This document shows positions 42,599-52,091 of a stretch of 64,000 bases of DNA, piece by piece. Numbering within the stretch: the first letter of the stretch is position 1; every line of letters begins with the position of its first letter. A program made the translations under genes and the position numbers. The stretch covers positions 3,483 to 67,482 of the forward strand of contig DATLSH010000057.1 of NCBI GenBank assembly GCA_035534235.1, written 5' to 3'. A model generated the notes under the pieces. The model made no database searches. It saw nothing but the letters and a program-made list of their open reading frames with translations, and had not been told where the DNA came from. The stretch comes from Bog-473 sp035534235 (GTDB taxonomy: Bacteria; Actinomycetota; Acidimicrobiia; Acidimicrobiales; RAAP-2).

Positions 42599-44193
42599 GC
42601 ACACGCATCACCACGCACCTGGTCGTCGACGGTGAGGAATTCACGGAGAACGCCCGTGCCATGGGTGCACTCGTGGCGGACGTCCGTGCCCTGCACGACC
42701 AGGTCGTGGCCGGAGGCGGGGCGCTCTACGTCGAGCGCCACCGCTCCCGCGGCAAGATGATGGTCCGCGAGCGGGTCGAGGCGCTGGTGGATCCCGGCAC
42801 GCCGGTCCTCGAGCTGTGCCCTCTCGCCGGTCTCGAGACCGGCGACCCTCTGGGAGGGGGGGTGGTGGTGGCGTTGGTGGAGATCGCCCACACCCAGTGC
42901 GTGGTCATCGCCAACGATCCCACCGTGCGGGGCGGGACCACCAGCCCCACGACCATTAAGAAGTTGCTGCGCGCCATGGATGTGGTTGAGATCAACCGAC
43001 TCCCATTGGTGATCCTGGTCGAATCGGGCGGAGCCGATCTTCCCCGGCAGGCCGACGTGTTCGTCCCCGGCGGCGAGCAGTTTCGCCGGTTGACCCAATT
43101 GTCGGCGCAGGGCATACCCACGGTGTGTGTGGTCCTCGGGTCGTCGACGGCCGGCGGGGCGTACCTGCCCGGCATGAGCGACTACACCGTGATGGTCGAG
43201 GGTCGCGCCCGGGTCTTCCTCGGGGGGCCACCGCTGGTCAAGATGGCCATCGGCGAGGAGGCCGACGAGGAGGAACTCGGTGGCGCGCTGATGCACGCCC
43301 GCACGTCGGGATTGTGCGACTACCTGGCCTGGGATGAGCACGAGGCGCTGCGAATCGCCCGTGGCATTGTGGCCCACTTGCGATGGCAACGACTGGGTCC
43401 CGGCCCGGCCTACCCCGTTGAGGAACCCCAGTTCCCGGCGGAAGAACTGCTCGGGATCGCTCCGGTGGACGTACGAGTGCCCTTCGACGTGCGCGAGATC
43501 CTGGCCCGGGTGATGGACGGGTCCCGATTTGAGGAGTTCAAGGCGTCCTATGGGTCTCAACTGGTCTGCGGGTGGGCATCTCTCGGCGGGTATCCGATCG
43601 GCGTGGTGGCCAACAACGGGATCCTCTTCTCACAAGAGGCGCAGAAGGGGGCCCAGTTCATTCAGCTCTGCAATCGGAGCCACACACCGATCCTCTTCGT
43701 CCAGAACATCACGGGCTTCATGGTCGGCACACGGTACGAGCAGGGTGGGATCATCAAAGATGGAGCAAAGCTGATCAACGCGGTGTCCAACTCGACCGTA
43801 CCGCACCTCACCCTGATGGTGGGCGCCAGTTACGGTGCCGGCAACTACGCCATGGCGGGCCGGGCCTATGACCCCCGATTCGTGTTCACCTGGCCCAATC
43901 ACCGCATTGCCGTCATGGGACCCAAGCAACTGGCCGGCGTGCTCTCCATCGTTCGTCGAAACGCGGCCGAGGCCGCGGGAAGACCCTTCGATGACGCGGA
44001 GGATGAACAACTTCGACTGGCGACAGAGGCCCAGATTGAAGACGAGTCGACCGCCCTTTACGCTACCGGCCGCCAGTGGGACGACGGGATCATCGATCCC
44101 CGTGACACCCGCACGGTGCTCGCCATCGCGCTGACCGCCGTCCACTCGGCGCCGGTGGAGGGCACAGCGACCTTCGGAGTGGTGCGGCACTGA
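42595..44193 (+). CDS. acyl-CoA carboxylase beta subunit (carboxyltransferase)
   Basis: A 532-residue carboxyltransferase. It moves CO2 from carboxybiotin to an acyl-CoA. Two crotonase-like halves are seen: SGGADLPRQADVFV and GSSTAGGAYLPGMSDY in the first, FVQNITGFMVGTRYEQGGI and GASYGAGNYAMAGRAYDPRF in the second. That layout matches 3-methylcrotonyl-CoA and geranyl-CoA carboxylase beta subunits rather than propionyl-CoA carboxylase. The alpha subunit follows with a one-base overlap. Confidence 0.93.
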   Translation: MSTRITTHLVVDGEEFTENARAMGALVADVRALHDQVVAGGGALYVERHRSRGKMMVRERVEALVDPGTPVLELCPLAGLETGDPLGGGVVVALVEIAHTQCVVIANDPTVRGGTTSPTTIKKLLRAMDVVEINRLPLVILVESGGADLPRQADVFVPGGEQFRRLTQLSAQGIPTVCVVLGSSTAGGAYLPGMSDYTVMVEGRARVFLGGPPLVKMAIGEEADEEELGGALMHARTSGLCDYLAWDEHEALRIARGIVAHLRWQRLGPGPAYPVEEPQFPAEELLGIAPVDVRVPFDVREILARVMDGSRFEEFKASYGSQLVCGWASLGGYPIGVVANNGILFSQEAQKGAQFIQLCNRSHTPILFVQNITGFMVGTRYEQGGIIKDGAKLINAVSNSTVPHLTLMVGASYGAGNYAMAGRAYDPRFVFTWPNHRIAVMGPKQLAGVLSIVRRNAAEAAGRPFDDAEDEQLRLATEAQIEDESTALYATGRQWDDGIIDPRDTRTVLAIALTAVHSAPVEGTATFGVVRH

Positions 44194-46163
44194 TGGCACC
44201 CGCACCGCCGCGTCTCCTCATCGCCAACCGCGGGGAGATCGCCCGACGGATCATCCGGGGTGCCCATGACGCCGGCTGGGCCACCGTCGCCGTCTATGCG
44301 CCCGACGATGCGTCCAGCCCCCATGTGGGCGAAGCGGACGTGGCGGTCCTCCTGAGCGGAGGGACCCTAGCTGAGACCTACCTCAATCCATCAGCCCTCA
44401 TCGCAGCCGCGAAGGCGGCCGGTGCGGTCGCGCTCCACCCCGGTTACGGGTTCCTTTCGGAGAGCCCGTTCCTCGCCGAGGAGTGCGCAGGGGCAGGCTT
44501 GGTCTGGGTGGGTCCGACGCCCGAAGCGATGCGGATCATGGGTCACAAGGCCAGGGCCAAGGAGACGGTTGCTGCGGCTGGCGTGCCGGTCCTCCCGAGC
44601 GTGGTGCTGACTGCCGACATCCCCGATGCCCACATGTTGCAAGAGGCAGACATATTGGGTTATCCGCTCCTCGTCAAGGCGTCGGCCGGTGGCGGCGGAC
44701 GCGGCATGCGCCTGGTGGGCGGACCCGATCATCTCGGTGATGCCGTGGCGGCGGCCCGGCGAGAGGCCGGGGCGGCGTTCGGCTCCGACGAGGTGTTTCT
44801 TGAGCAGTACCTCCCGTCCCCCCGCCATGTCGAAGTCCAAGTGATAGGCGACGCTCAGGGAACGGTGCTCCACCTCTTCGATCGCGAGTGCTCGGTCCAG
44901 CGCCGCCACCAGAAGGTCATTGAGGAGGCTCCGGCCGTCCTGGTCGACCCGGAGACCCGGTCACGCATGTGGACTGCAGCGGTTCTGGCCGCGCGGTCTG
45001 TCGGCTATCAGGGAGTCGGCACCGTGGAGTACCTGGTTGACGGGGACAGCTTCTACTTCTTGGAGATGAACACGCGCCTTCAGGTTGAGCATGGCGTCAC
45101 CGAGTTGGTCACCGGCCTCGACCTGGTGGACTTGCAACTTTGGGTGGCTTCGGGCCGGCCGCTCGGGTTCACCCAGGACGAGATAGTGACCTCCGGCCAT
45201 GCCGTTGAAGCTCGAATCTGCGCGGAGCGACCGCGGGACGACTTCCAGCCCACACCGGGGACGGCGGTCCACGTGCGATGGCCGGAGGGAACAGGGATAC
45301 GAGTTGATCGCGCCATTGAGTCGGGTGGCACGGTCAGCCCGGCCTACGACTCGTTGGTGGCCAAGGCAATGGCCCACGGAGAATCTCGGCCAATGGCCAT
45401 TGCCAAACTTGGCCGGGCCTTGCGGTCGCTGGAGCTGGACGGACTTGAGACCAACCGGGAGATGCTCGACGCCGTGCTCGCCGACGAGGACTTCCGACAA
45501 GGCGAGGTCGGTGTCAACTACCTCGCCGAGCGTGCCGATCTTCGAAATTCGGTGCTCTCCGATGCGGTGCGCCACCGTCATGCCGCTGCTGTTGCCTTCT
45601 CCCTCCTTGAGGTCCGAGCAGCTCAGAGCTTGATCCCGGTGCCGGCCGCAGGATGGCGCAACGTCGGCACGGCGCTGCATCGCGACCATCTGATCGACCC
45701 GTCGGGCGTTCTGGAGGTGCAGGTCAGCCGAACCGATGTTCCGGCCAGCGTTGTGCAGGACGGCGAGTGGTATGAGGTGGGCACCGCGGTGACCGGCGGA
45801 GGCGTGGTGGATCTCACTGCCTCGGGCCTGCGGCGACGGTACAGGGTTCGGCTCTCCCCCCATTGGGCCTTCGTCAACGGACCGGAAGGGCAATCGACAT
45901 TTGCCCTGCGAAGCGAAGATGACCCTGACGAGGAGGACGGTGCGGGGGGCGAGTGCCGGGCACCCCTACCCGGGGCGGTCACCATGGTGCTCGTGGCCGT
46001 GGGGGACACCGTGACCGGCGGTGACGGCCTGGTTGTTCTTGAGGCGATGAAGATGGAGCACACCCTGCGCGCCGGTGGAACCGGAAAGGTCAGTCAGGTC
46101 CTCTGTGCACCCGGCCAGCAGGTCGACGTGGGCGACCTGCTGGTGTCGATTGAGCCGACATGA
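44193..46163 (+). CDS. acyl-CoA carboxylase alpha subunit (biotin carboxylase + BCCP)
   Basis: A 656-residue fusion. The N-terminal biotin carboxylase domain (LLIANRGEIARRIIRGA, HPGYGFLSE, KASAGGGGRGMRLV, RDCSVQRRHQKVIEEAP-type block, EMNTRLQVEHGVTE) takes residues 1-450; a beta-rich linking domain and the biotinyl domain with EAMKMEHTL close the protein. It pairs with the beta subunit to form a carboxylase of the MCC/GCC type. It overlaps the AtuA gene by 4 bases. Confidence 0.94.
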   Translation: MAPAPPRLLIANRGEIARRIIRGAHDAGWATVAVYAPDDASSPHVGEADVAVLLSGGTLAETYLNPSALIAAAKAAGAVALHPGYGFLSESPFLAEECAGAGLVWVGPTPEAMRIMGHKARAKETVAAAGVPVLPSVVLTADIPDAHMLQEADILGYPLLVKASAGGGGRGMRLVGGPDHLGDAVAAARREAGAAFGSDEVFLEQYLPSPRHVEVQVIGDAQGTVLHLFDRECSVQRRHQKVIEEAPAVLVDPETRSRMWTAAVLAARSVGYQGVGTVEYLVDGDSFYFLEMNTRLQVEHGVTELVTGLDLVDLQLWVASGRPLGFTQDEIVTSGHAVEARICAERPRDDFQPTPGTAVHVRWPEGTGIRVDRAIESGGTVSPAYDSLVAKAMAHGESRPMAIAKLGRALRSLELDGLETNREMLDAVLADEDFRQGEVGVNYLAERADLRNSVLSDAVRHRHAAAVAFSLLEVRAAQSLIPVPAAGWRNVGTALHRDHLIDPSGVLEVQVSRTDVPASVVQDGEWYEVGTAVTGGGVVDLTASGLRRRYRVRLSPHWAFVNGPEGQSTFALRSEDDPDEEDGAGGECRAPLPGAVTMVLVAVGDTVTGGDGLVVLEAMKMEHTLRAGGTGKVSQVLCAPGQQVDVGDLLVSIEPT

Positions 46164-47983
46164 CGGGAGGGTCTCGGCCATCCGGAGTGCTCCGGGTGGC
46201 CAACTGCAGCGGCTTCTTCGGCGACCGGATGACCGCCGCGGTGGAGATGGTAGAGGGCGGACCGATCGACGTGCTCACAGGCGATTGGCTGGCTGAGCTC
46301 ACGATGTACATACTCCACAAGACCCGCGCCAGCGGAGGGGGATACGCCCGCACGTTCCTCCGTCAGCTTGAAGAGGTGCTCCCCATCTGTGTGGAGCGGG
46401 GCATCACCGTCGTCTCCAATGCCGGGGGCCTCAACCCCGAAGGGCTGGCGGCCGCCGTCACCGAATTGGCCCGGCGCCAGGGCCTGTCGGTGAAGGTGGC
46501 ATCGGTGTCGGGAGATGACATCACCCAACGGGTGCCCGAGCTCAGGGCTTCGGGAGTTCCGTTTGTCAATCTCGACACCGGTGAGGCCTTGCCTCCCGAC
46601 GCTCGGCTGGTGACGGCCAATGCGTATATGGGGGCACGCCCAATTGCCGATGCCCTGGCAGCCGGTGCGCAGGTAGTCGTGACGGGCCGGGTCACGGATG
46701 CGTCGGTCGTCGTCGGCCCGGCGCTCCATGCGTTCGGGTGGGGTGATGACGATTACGACGCCATTGCCGGGGCCGTAGTGGCGGGGCACGTCATTGAGTG
46801 CGGCGCACAGTGCTGTGGCGGCAACTATGCGTTCTTTGAGGAGATCCCCAATCCGAGCCGGATCGGCTTCCCCATTGCGGAGCTGCATCCGGACGGTTCG
46901 TCCATCATCACCAAACATCCGGGGACCGGGGGCGCCGTCTCCGTGGGCACCGTCACGGCGCAGTTGCTCTACGAAATCGGGGGACCCCGCTACCTGAGCC
47001 CGGATGCCGTGGCCCGGTTCGATTCGATCGCACTGGACCAGGAAGGCCCCGACCGGGTGCGGATCGCGGTGGTCCGAGGTGAGTCTCCTCCGCCCACCTT
47101 GAAGGTCACAGCCAACCTCCATGCCGGCTGGCGCAATGCGATGACGTTGGCGCTCACCGGAGCCCAGGTAGCCGCCAAGGCCCGGCGAGCGTCCGCGGCC
47201 GTGTGGGCCGGCATTCCCGGCGGGCGTTCCTCATTCGAGGAGACGGCGGAGGAATTGACCGGTGACCTGAACGGTCACGGTGTGGCCTACTTGAGGTTGA
47301 GCGTGCGGGACGACGACGAGCAGGCGGTAGGTCGTGCCTTCTCGGGTGCCGTCGTCGAGACCAGCCTGGCCAGCTATCCGGGCACATTCTTCACGACGGC
47401 ACCCTCGGCGGCGCAGGGAGTGGCCCGGTACTGGCCGACCAGCATTGCGGTCAAAGAGGTGACGCCGCGAATCGAATGTGATGGGATGGCGGTCCCGAAC
47501 TCATTGCGGATGACCAAGAGCCGAACTCCGGAGGGCGAACCGGAGCAAGAGGTACCGGCTCCTCCACCACCGGGCGCGCCGGGGGAGACGGTGCGCGTGC
47601 CCCTGTGGGTGCTGGTGGGTGCCCGCTCCGGTGACAAGGGGGGCAATGCCAACATCGGGGTTTGGGCGGAGACCGAGGAGGTTGCCCGTTGGATGGCGGC
47701 CAACCTGGACACGGAGCTCCTGATTGAGCTCCTGCCTGAGGTCCAGCCCTTCACCGTCAGCCGCTACGCGCTCCCGAACCTGCGGGCCGTGAACTTCGTC
47801 GTGCACGGGATCCTCGGATGGGGTGTGGCGTCGAATCTACGATTGGACGCGCAAGCCAAGGGATTGGCCGAGCTCCTGCGCTCACGGGAGGTCGATGTGC
47901 CGGTGACCTTGGTGTCAAGCGGAAGGCCATCCGAACGATGGGCCACCTTGAACGATGTCAGGCGCGATAGGTTCGTCGGCTGA
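46160..47983 (+). CDS. AtuA-family (DUF1446) protein
   Basis: A 607-residue protein made of the AtuA N-terminal domain (about 10-450; ANCSGFFGDRMTAAVEMVEG, TGDWLAELTMYILHK, VTGRVTDASVVVGPALHAFG) and the small C-terminal AtuA-like domain (LWVLVGARSGDKGGNANIGVW). AtuA was named from the acyclic terpene utilisation genes of Pseudomonas, but its reaction is not established. The operon context (dehydrogenase, hydratase, biotin carboxylase pair) is that of geranyl-CoA or methylcrotonyl-CoA carboxylation. Confidence 0.9.
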   Translation: MTGGSRPSGVLRVANCSGFFGDRMTAAVEMVEGGPIDVLTGDWLAELTMYILHKTRASGGGYARTFLRQLEEVLPICVERGITVVSNAGGLNPEGLAAAVTELARRQGLSVKVASVSGDDITQRVPELRASGVPFVNLDTGEALPPDARLVTANAYMGARPIADALAAGAQVVVTGRVTDASVVVGPALHAFGWGDDDYDAIAGAVVAGHVIECGAQCCGGNYAFFEEIPNPSRIGFPIAELHPDGSSIITKHPGTGGAVSVGTVTAQLLYEIGGPRYLSPDAVARFDSIALDQEGPDRVRIAVVRGESPPPTLKVTANLHAGWRNAMTLALTGAQVAAKARRASAAVWAGIPGGRSSFEETAEELTGDLNGHGVAYLRLSVRDDDEQAVGRAFSGAVVETSLASYPGTFFTTAPSAAQGVARYWPTSIAVKEVTPRIECDGMAVPNSLRMTKSRTPEGEPEQEVPAPPPPGAPGETVRVPLWVLVGARSGDKGGNANIGVWAETEEVARWMAANLDTELLIELLPEVQPFTVSRYALPNLRAVNFVVHGILGWGVASNLRLDAQAKGLAELLRSREVDVPVTLVSSGRPSERWATLNDVRRDRFVG

Positions 47984-48026
47984 GTGGAGTACTCGACCAC
48001 CAAGAGACGACCATCGGAGGTTTGAC

Positions 48027-49853
48027 ATGTGTCCGGGGGCATCCGCAGGTGTGACAGCGGCTGGGCAGCCGAAGGTGCAGAGCCGATTGGGCCGGCTGTT
48101 CTTCGACCACACGATCGACGAATACCCCAGGGGTGTCCGGCGAGTCGGGTACCTGGGCCTGGCCATCCTTGCCACCGTGGTCCTGTACTACGTGTACTAC
48201 ACGCAGACAGGGGTGACGCCGAACATCCTGGCCGGTTTCCACATGAGCTTCGCCTTCTACATCGGCATCATTGTGGTGTCGAACCTCCTGGGCGCCTTCG
48301 CATCCCTACCTGCCAGCCAGACCGACCGCTTGGGGCGGACGAACGTGGTCATTTACGGCCTTCTCATCGTGGGCCTTCTCACGGCCGTGGCCATCCCGTT
48401 GACGAACAGCCAATGGTCGTATGGCGTCGTCACCTCACTGATCGGGATCGTCGAGGGCGCCATTCTGGTGGCCACCCCGGCACTGGTGCGCGACTTCAGC
48501 CCTCAGCTGGGCCGGGCGTCTGCCATGGGCTTTTGGACGATTGGGCCTGTCGCCGGCAGCCTCATCACCTCCCTGGTGGCCCTGCACACGTTGAACCACT
48601 TCGGCCAGACGCACTGGAAGAGCCAGTTCGTGATTTCGGGTGGCGCAGCCCTCATCGTGTTTCTGATCTCCTTTGCGGGGTTGAAGGACCTGTCACCGCA
48701 GATCCGGGATCAGCTCATGGTGTCGGCCCGCGACCAGGCACTCGTTGAAGCGCGGGCTCGTGGCTTGTCCGACCGGGAACTTGTCGCGGCGACCGAGCGG
48801 CCATGGCGACAGATCCTCCAATGGGACCTGGTCGGTTCCTCCATTGGCATCGCCACTTTCCTGCTCGTCTACTACGCCGCGGCCAGCCTCTTCACCATCT
48901 ACTACCCGGTGATCTTCAAGAACCCCGATGGCACCAATTTCTCCGTCACCCAGGCCAACGGGCTGAACACCTGGTTCTGGGGAGCGGACATTTTGGCTCT
49001 CATTGCCGTCGGCCTTCTTTCCGATGCGCTCAAAGTACGCAAGCCGTTCATGTTGCTCGGCGTCGGTGTTTCCATGGTCATGCTGGTCGTGTTCCTCGGC
49101 GATGCGACTCACGCCCATACGAGCTACTACACATTGGCCTTCGAGGCCTCGCTCCTGGCCGTCGGCCTCTCACTCGTCTTTGCACCATGGATGGCCGGGT
49201 ACACCGAGAGCGTCGAGGAGAAGAATCCCGCCTTGGTGGCGACCGGCCTGGCGCTATGGGGCTGGATCCTCCGGCTCGTCGTCGGATTGTCGTTCATCTT
49301 CCTCCCCATGATCATCAACAGCGTGAACCCGATCGTCGACAATCTGCCGGTGGCCGGCACGGTCATTCACGGCCAGTCCATCGAGAACTTCGCGGCCGAG
49401 CATGCCGACATCATTGCGTTCGCAAAATCCCATCAGCAGCTCCTGACCGCACTGGCGAAGAACCCGGGTCCGGCGGACACTCTGGCGAAGGCTCCCACCT
49501 TGCACAACCTGGCTGGGGCGGTGGATGCCTACGGAAAGTCGATCACGAGTGAATTGGTGAAGAACGCGGCTGTGCTCCAGACGATCGCGGCCAAGTACTC
49601 CGACCAGCTGACCTTCATTCAGGCTCATCAGACTGCGCTGAACGATCTCCAGAATGCCTCCACCAAAGCCCCTCGTCAGTGGCAGCGCTGGTTCTTTGTC
49701 GATCTGGCCGGGATGGTCGTCTTCCTTCCCCTCATATGGCTGACCAAGGGCCGATGGAACCCGGCAGCAGCCCAACGTGACTTCGAGGAACACGAGGTCC
49801 GGGTGCGCGAGGAATTCTCCCGACTGGTCGGCGAAGAGGCCGTCCCGGTCTGA
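48027..49853 (+). CDS. MFS transporter with a large helical insert before the last helix
   Basis: A 608-residue major facilitator protein. The first half is ordinary (ASLPASQTDRLGRTNVVIYG is the loop 2-3 motif). Near the end, residues about 431-553 form an alanine-rich, apparently helical extra domain (SIENFAAEHADIIAFAKSHQ and similar) between the penultimate and last membrane helix, probably outside the membrane. GGAGG lies 7 bases before ATG 48027. The substrate is unknown; it lies just after the AtuA cluster and might import its substrate. Confidence 0.8.
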   Translation: MCPGASAGVTAAGQPKVQSRLGRLFFDHTIDEYPRGVRRVGYLGLAILATVVLYYVYYTQTGVTPNILAGFHMSFAFYIGIIVVSNLLGAFASLPASQTDRLGRTNVVIYGLLIVGLLTAVAIPLTNSQWSYGVVTSLIGIVEGAILVATPALVRDFSPQLGRASAMGFWTIGPVAGSLITSLVALHTLNHFGQTHWKSQFVISGGAALIVFLISFAGLKDLSPQIRDQLMVSARDQALVEARARGLSDRELVAATERPWRQILQWDLVGSSIGIATFLLVYYAAASLFTIYYPVIFKNPDGTNFSVTQANGLNTWFWGADILALIAVGLLSDALKVRKPFMLLGVGVSMVMLVVFLGDATHAHTSYYTLAFEASLLAVGLSLVFAPWMAGYTESVEEKNPALVATGLALWGWILRLVVGLSFIFLPMIINSVNPIVDNLPVAGTVIHGQSIENFAAEHADIIAFAKSHQQLLTALAKNPGPADTLAKAPTLHNLAGAVDAYGKSITSELVKNAAVLQTIAAKYSDQLTFIQAHQTALNDLQNASTKAPRQWQRWFFVDLAGMVVFLPLIWLTKGRWNPAAAQRDFEEHEVRVREEFSRLVGEEAVPV

Positions 49854-49883
49854 CCACGCGCACCGATCTGGCAGGATGACGAG

Positions 49884-51047
49884 GTGGAGCCGATCGTCCG
49901 CCTGGCCTCTCTTGTTGTCGGTGTGGCCATCGTTGCCAGCACGGGTTGGAGCGTGTTCACCGCCCTGGTCGTCCCGCGGGTCACTTCCTCGCGTGGCATT
50001 CGCAGCGTGGCCCGCGTGCTGGGCGGATCGGTGCGCCGCCTCTCCCCCCATCTCCCCAACTACGAAATGCGAGACCGGGTCATGTCGTTCGTCGGACCGG
50101 CGGCCATGGTGGTGTTGTTCGTCATGTGGATCGGTCGCCTCGTCGTGGGCTTCGGGCTGATCATCTGGTGGACCAGCGGCCAGAGCTTCGGGACGGCCAT
50201 GGCCATTGCGGGTTCCTCGGTTTTCACGCTCGGCATTGTCTCCACCAATGACGGGGGCTCCAAGGCGCTTGAGATCATCGCGGCCGGCGCCGGCCTGCTG
50301 GTGGTGGCGTTGGAGATCGCCTATCTGCCTGCTCTCTACAACGCCTTTGCCACTCGTGAGACCGAAGTGACGCTCCTGGCCACCCGCTCGGGCACACCGG
50401 CCTGGGGTCCCGAGATCCTGGCCCGCCACCACATGCTGGAGACCATGGATGAGCTCCCCCCCCTGTATGCCGATTGGGAGCGTTGGGCGGCGGCCGTTTC
50501 AGAGAGTCATGCCAACTATCCCGCGCTCATGTGGTTCCGTTCCCCGGTCTCGTCGCGCAGCTGGCTCTTGGGGCTGGTTGCCATGATGGACTCGGCCGCG
50601 CTCTACCACGCAGTGAGCCACGAGCAGACACCCCACCAGGCCCGGCTCTGCCTTTCCATGGGTTCGAGCTGCCTGCGATCCATGGCCGGGGCGCTGAACA
50701 TGCCGTATGTGGCGGACCCGCTGCCCACATCGGGGACCAGGCTGACCCGGGAGGAATTCGAGGAAGGTTTCCGGAGGCTCGCATCGATCAACTTTCCCCT
50801 GGAGCGTGATCTTGAGGATTCATGGCGCCACTTCCAGGGGTGGAGGGTCAACTACGAGCCGATTGTCGATGGCCTGACCCGGTTGATCGTCCCTCCTCCG
50901 GCGCCATGGTTCATCTCGCGCCCCCATCTGGGTGTGACCGAATGGCCGGCGGTGCGCAACCGAACGCCGGATGACCCTGAGGGAACTCAGGCGTTCGGAT
51001 CGAGCAAGACCTTCAAGACGCCATCAGCCCGGGAGTCGAACAGCTGA
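49884..51047 (+). CDS. membrane protein with channel-like hairpin, unknown function
   Basis: A 387-residue protein. About four hydrophobic segments occupy residues 4-28 and 70-155; a short re-entrant-like segment GSSVFTLGIVSTND (about 109-122) between two helices resembles the pore loop of two-helix ion channels, but the TVGYG filter is not present. The remaining 230 residues are soluble and helical. The last 61 bases overlap the convergent alcohol dehydrogenase gene. I would call it a possible channel at most. Confidence 0.55.
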   Translation: MEPIVRLASLVVGVAIVASTGWSVFTALVVPRVTSSRGIRSVARVLGGSVRRLSPHLPNYEMRDRVMSFVGPAAMVVLFVMWIGRLVVGFGLIIWWTSGQSFGTAMAIAGSSVFTLGIVSTNDGGSKALEIIAAGAGLLVVALEIAYLPALYNAFATRETEVTLLATRSGTPAWGPEILARHHMLETMDELPPLYADWERWAAAVSESHANYPALMWFRSPVSSRSWLLGLVAMMDSAALYHAVSHEQTPHQARLCLSMGSSCLRSMAGALNMPYVADPLPTSGTRLTREEFEEGFRRLASINFPLERDLEDSWRHFQGWRVNYEPIVDGLTRLIVPPPAPWFISRPHLGVTEWPAVRNRTPDDPEGTQAFGSSKTFKTPSARESNS

Positions 51048-52030
51048 TACGCCGCAGCTACCTGGCTGAGCCCCATGTGATGGGTGAACGTGTCAGTCAG
51101 GGAGAACTTCCCAGCTTGGAGGAGCGGGACGAGAGCGGGCCAGGTCCCGGGCACCGGTGCGAACACTGCCCGTACGGTGAGGCTCTTCAGGAATACCAGT
51201 CCCATGGGGAAGGGAAGGGCCATGGCGAGGTTGACCCCGACCACCGAGACCGTGCCGCCGCTCGCCGCGCAAGACAGCGCGTCAAGGACCGTGCTGTCGG
51301 CACCGACGGCCTCAATCACCGACTCGGCACCCCACCCCGACGTGGTTTCGAGGACCTGCTCCGACGCGGGGGCAATCCCCGCGTCAATGGGCTCAGCTCC
51401 CAGGCGCTCGGCCCGCGCCAGCCGTTCGGGGACCTTGTCGACGGCGAGGATCCGGGCTGGTCCGAACAGCTTGGCGCACTGCAGTGCCATGATGCCGACC
51501 GGCCCCAGGCCGATCACGGCGACCGTCGAGCCGGGCCGGATGCCGGCCCGGCTCGCCCCGACGTACCCGGTGGGGAGGATGTCGGTCAGGAGGACCGCCT
51601 CTTCGTCGGTCAGTCCGTCGGGCACCGGTAGGACGAAGGCATCGGCGAAAGGGACCGCCATGGCCTCGGCCTGGCCGCCGGGCAGGTCGGCCATGGTCCC
51701 GAAGGCGGCGGATAGGCCCGCCCGGCAGACATTGGGCTCACCCGCCAGGCAGGGAGCGCAGGTGCCGCACCCCACGACCCCGGAGACGAGGACCCGGTCG
51801 CCTGGCTTGGCGGAGCGGACCGTCGCCCCCACCTCGGCCACCGTACCGATGACCTCGTGTCCCAGGCGGATACCGGCACCCGTAGGTGCATCATGGTAAA
51901 GGTGCAGGTCCGATCCGCAGATGGCGGTCTTGTCCACGGTGACGATCAACCCGTGCGGGCCGGGGAGGACCGGGTCGGGGACATCCTCCAATCGCACGTC
52001 TCCGGGACCCTGCAGGACGGTTGCTCGCAT
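50987..52030 (-). CDS. zinc-dependent alcohol dehydrogenase family protein
   Basis: A 347-residue medium-chain dehydrogenase. The catalytic zinc site CGSDLHLYHDAP with GHEVIG, the structural-zinc cysteines CGTCAPCLAGEPNVC, and the NAD(P) loop GLGPVGIMALQ are all intact. The substrate is not determined. ATG 52030 lies 6 bases after a TAGGTT box on the - strand, pointing to a leaderless message divergent from clpS. Confidence 0.92.
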   Translation of the reverse strand: MRATVLQGPGDVRLEDVPDPVLPGPHGLIVTVDKTAICGSDLHLYHDAPTGAGIRLGHEVIGTVAEVGATVRSAKPGDRVLVSGVVGCGTCAPCLAGEPNVCRAGLSAAFGTMADLPGGQAEAMAVPFADAFVLPVPDGLTDEEAVLLTDILPTGYVGASRAGIRPGSTVAVIGLGPVGIMALQCAKLFGPARILAVDKVPERLARAERLGAEPIDAGIAPASEQVLETTSGWGAESVIEAVGADSTVLDALSCAASGGTVSVVGVNLAMALPFPMGLVFLKSLTVRAVFAPVPGTWPALVPLLQAGKFSLTDTFTHHMGLSQVAAAYQLFDSRADGVLKVLLDPNA

Positions 52031-52036
52031 GGGTGC

Positions 52037-52042
52037 AACCTA
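52037..52042 (-). promoter_or_regulatory. -10 box TAGGTT of the alcohol dehydrogenase gene
   Basis: On the - strand TAGGTT is followed by 6 bases and ATG 52030. Confidence 0.5.
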
Positions 52043-52053
52043 GTGCGCGGTAC

Positions 52054-52059
52054 TACACT
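52054..52059 (+). promoter_or_regulatory. -10 box TACACT of clpS
   Basis: TACACT lies 32 bases before ATG 52092, so clpS would have a short leader of about 25 bases. It faces away from the alcohol dehydrogenase promoter. Confidence 0.45.
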
Positions 52060-52091
52060 GCGATGGGCCGAATTTCCGCCCACCGACCCCT

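Noticed and set aside
41794..43560. 588-codon - strand frame opposite enoyl-CoA hydratase and carboxyltransferase
   Set aside because: Shadow frame; the + strand has intact catalytic motifs and a promoter.
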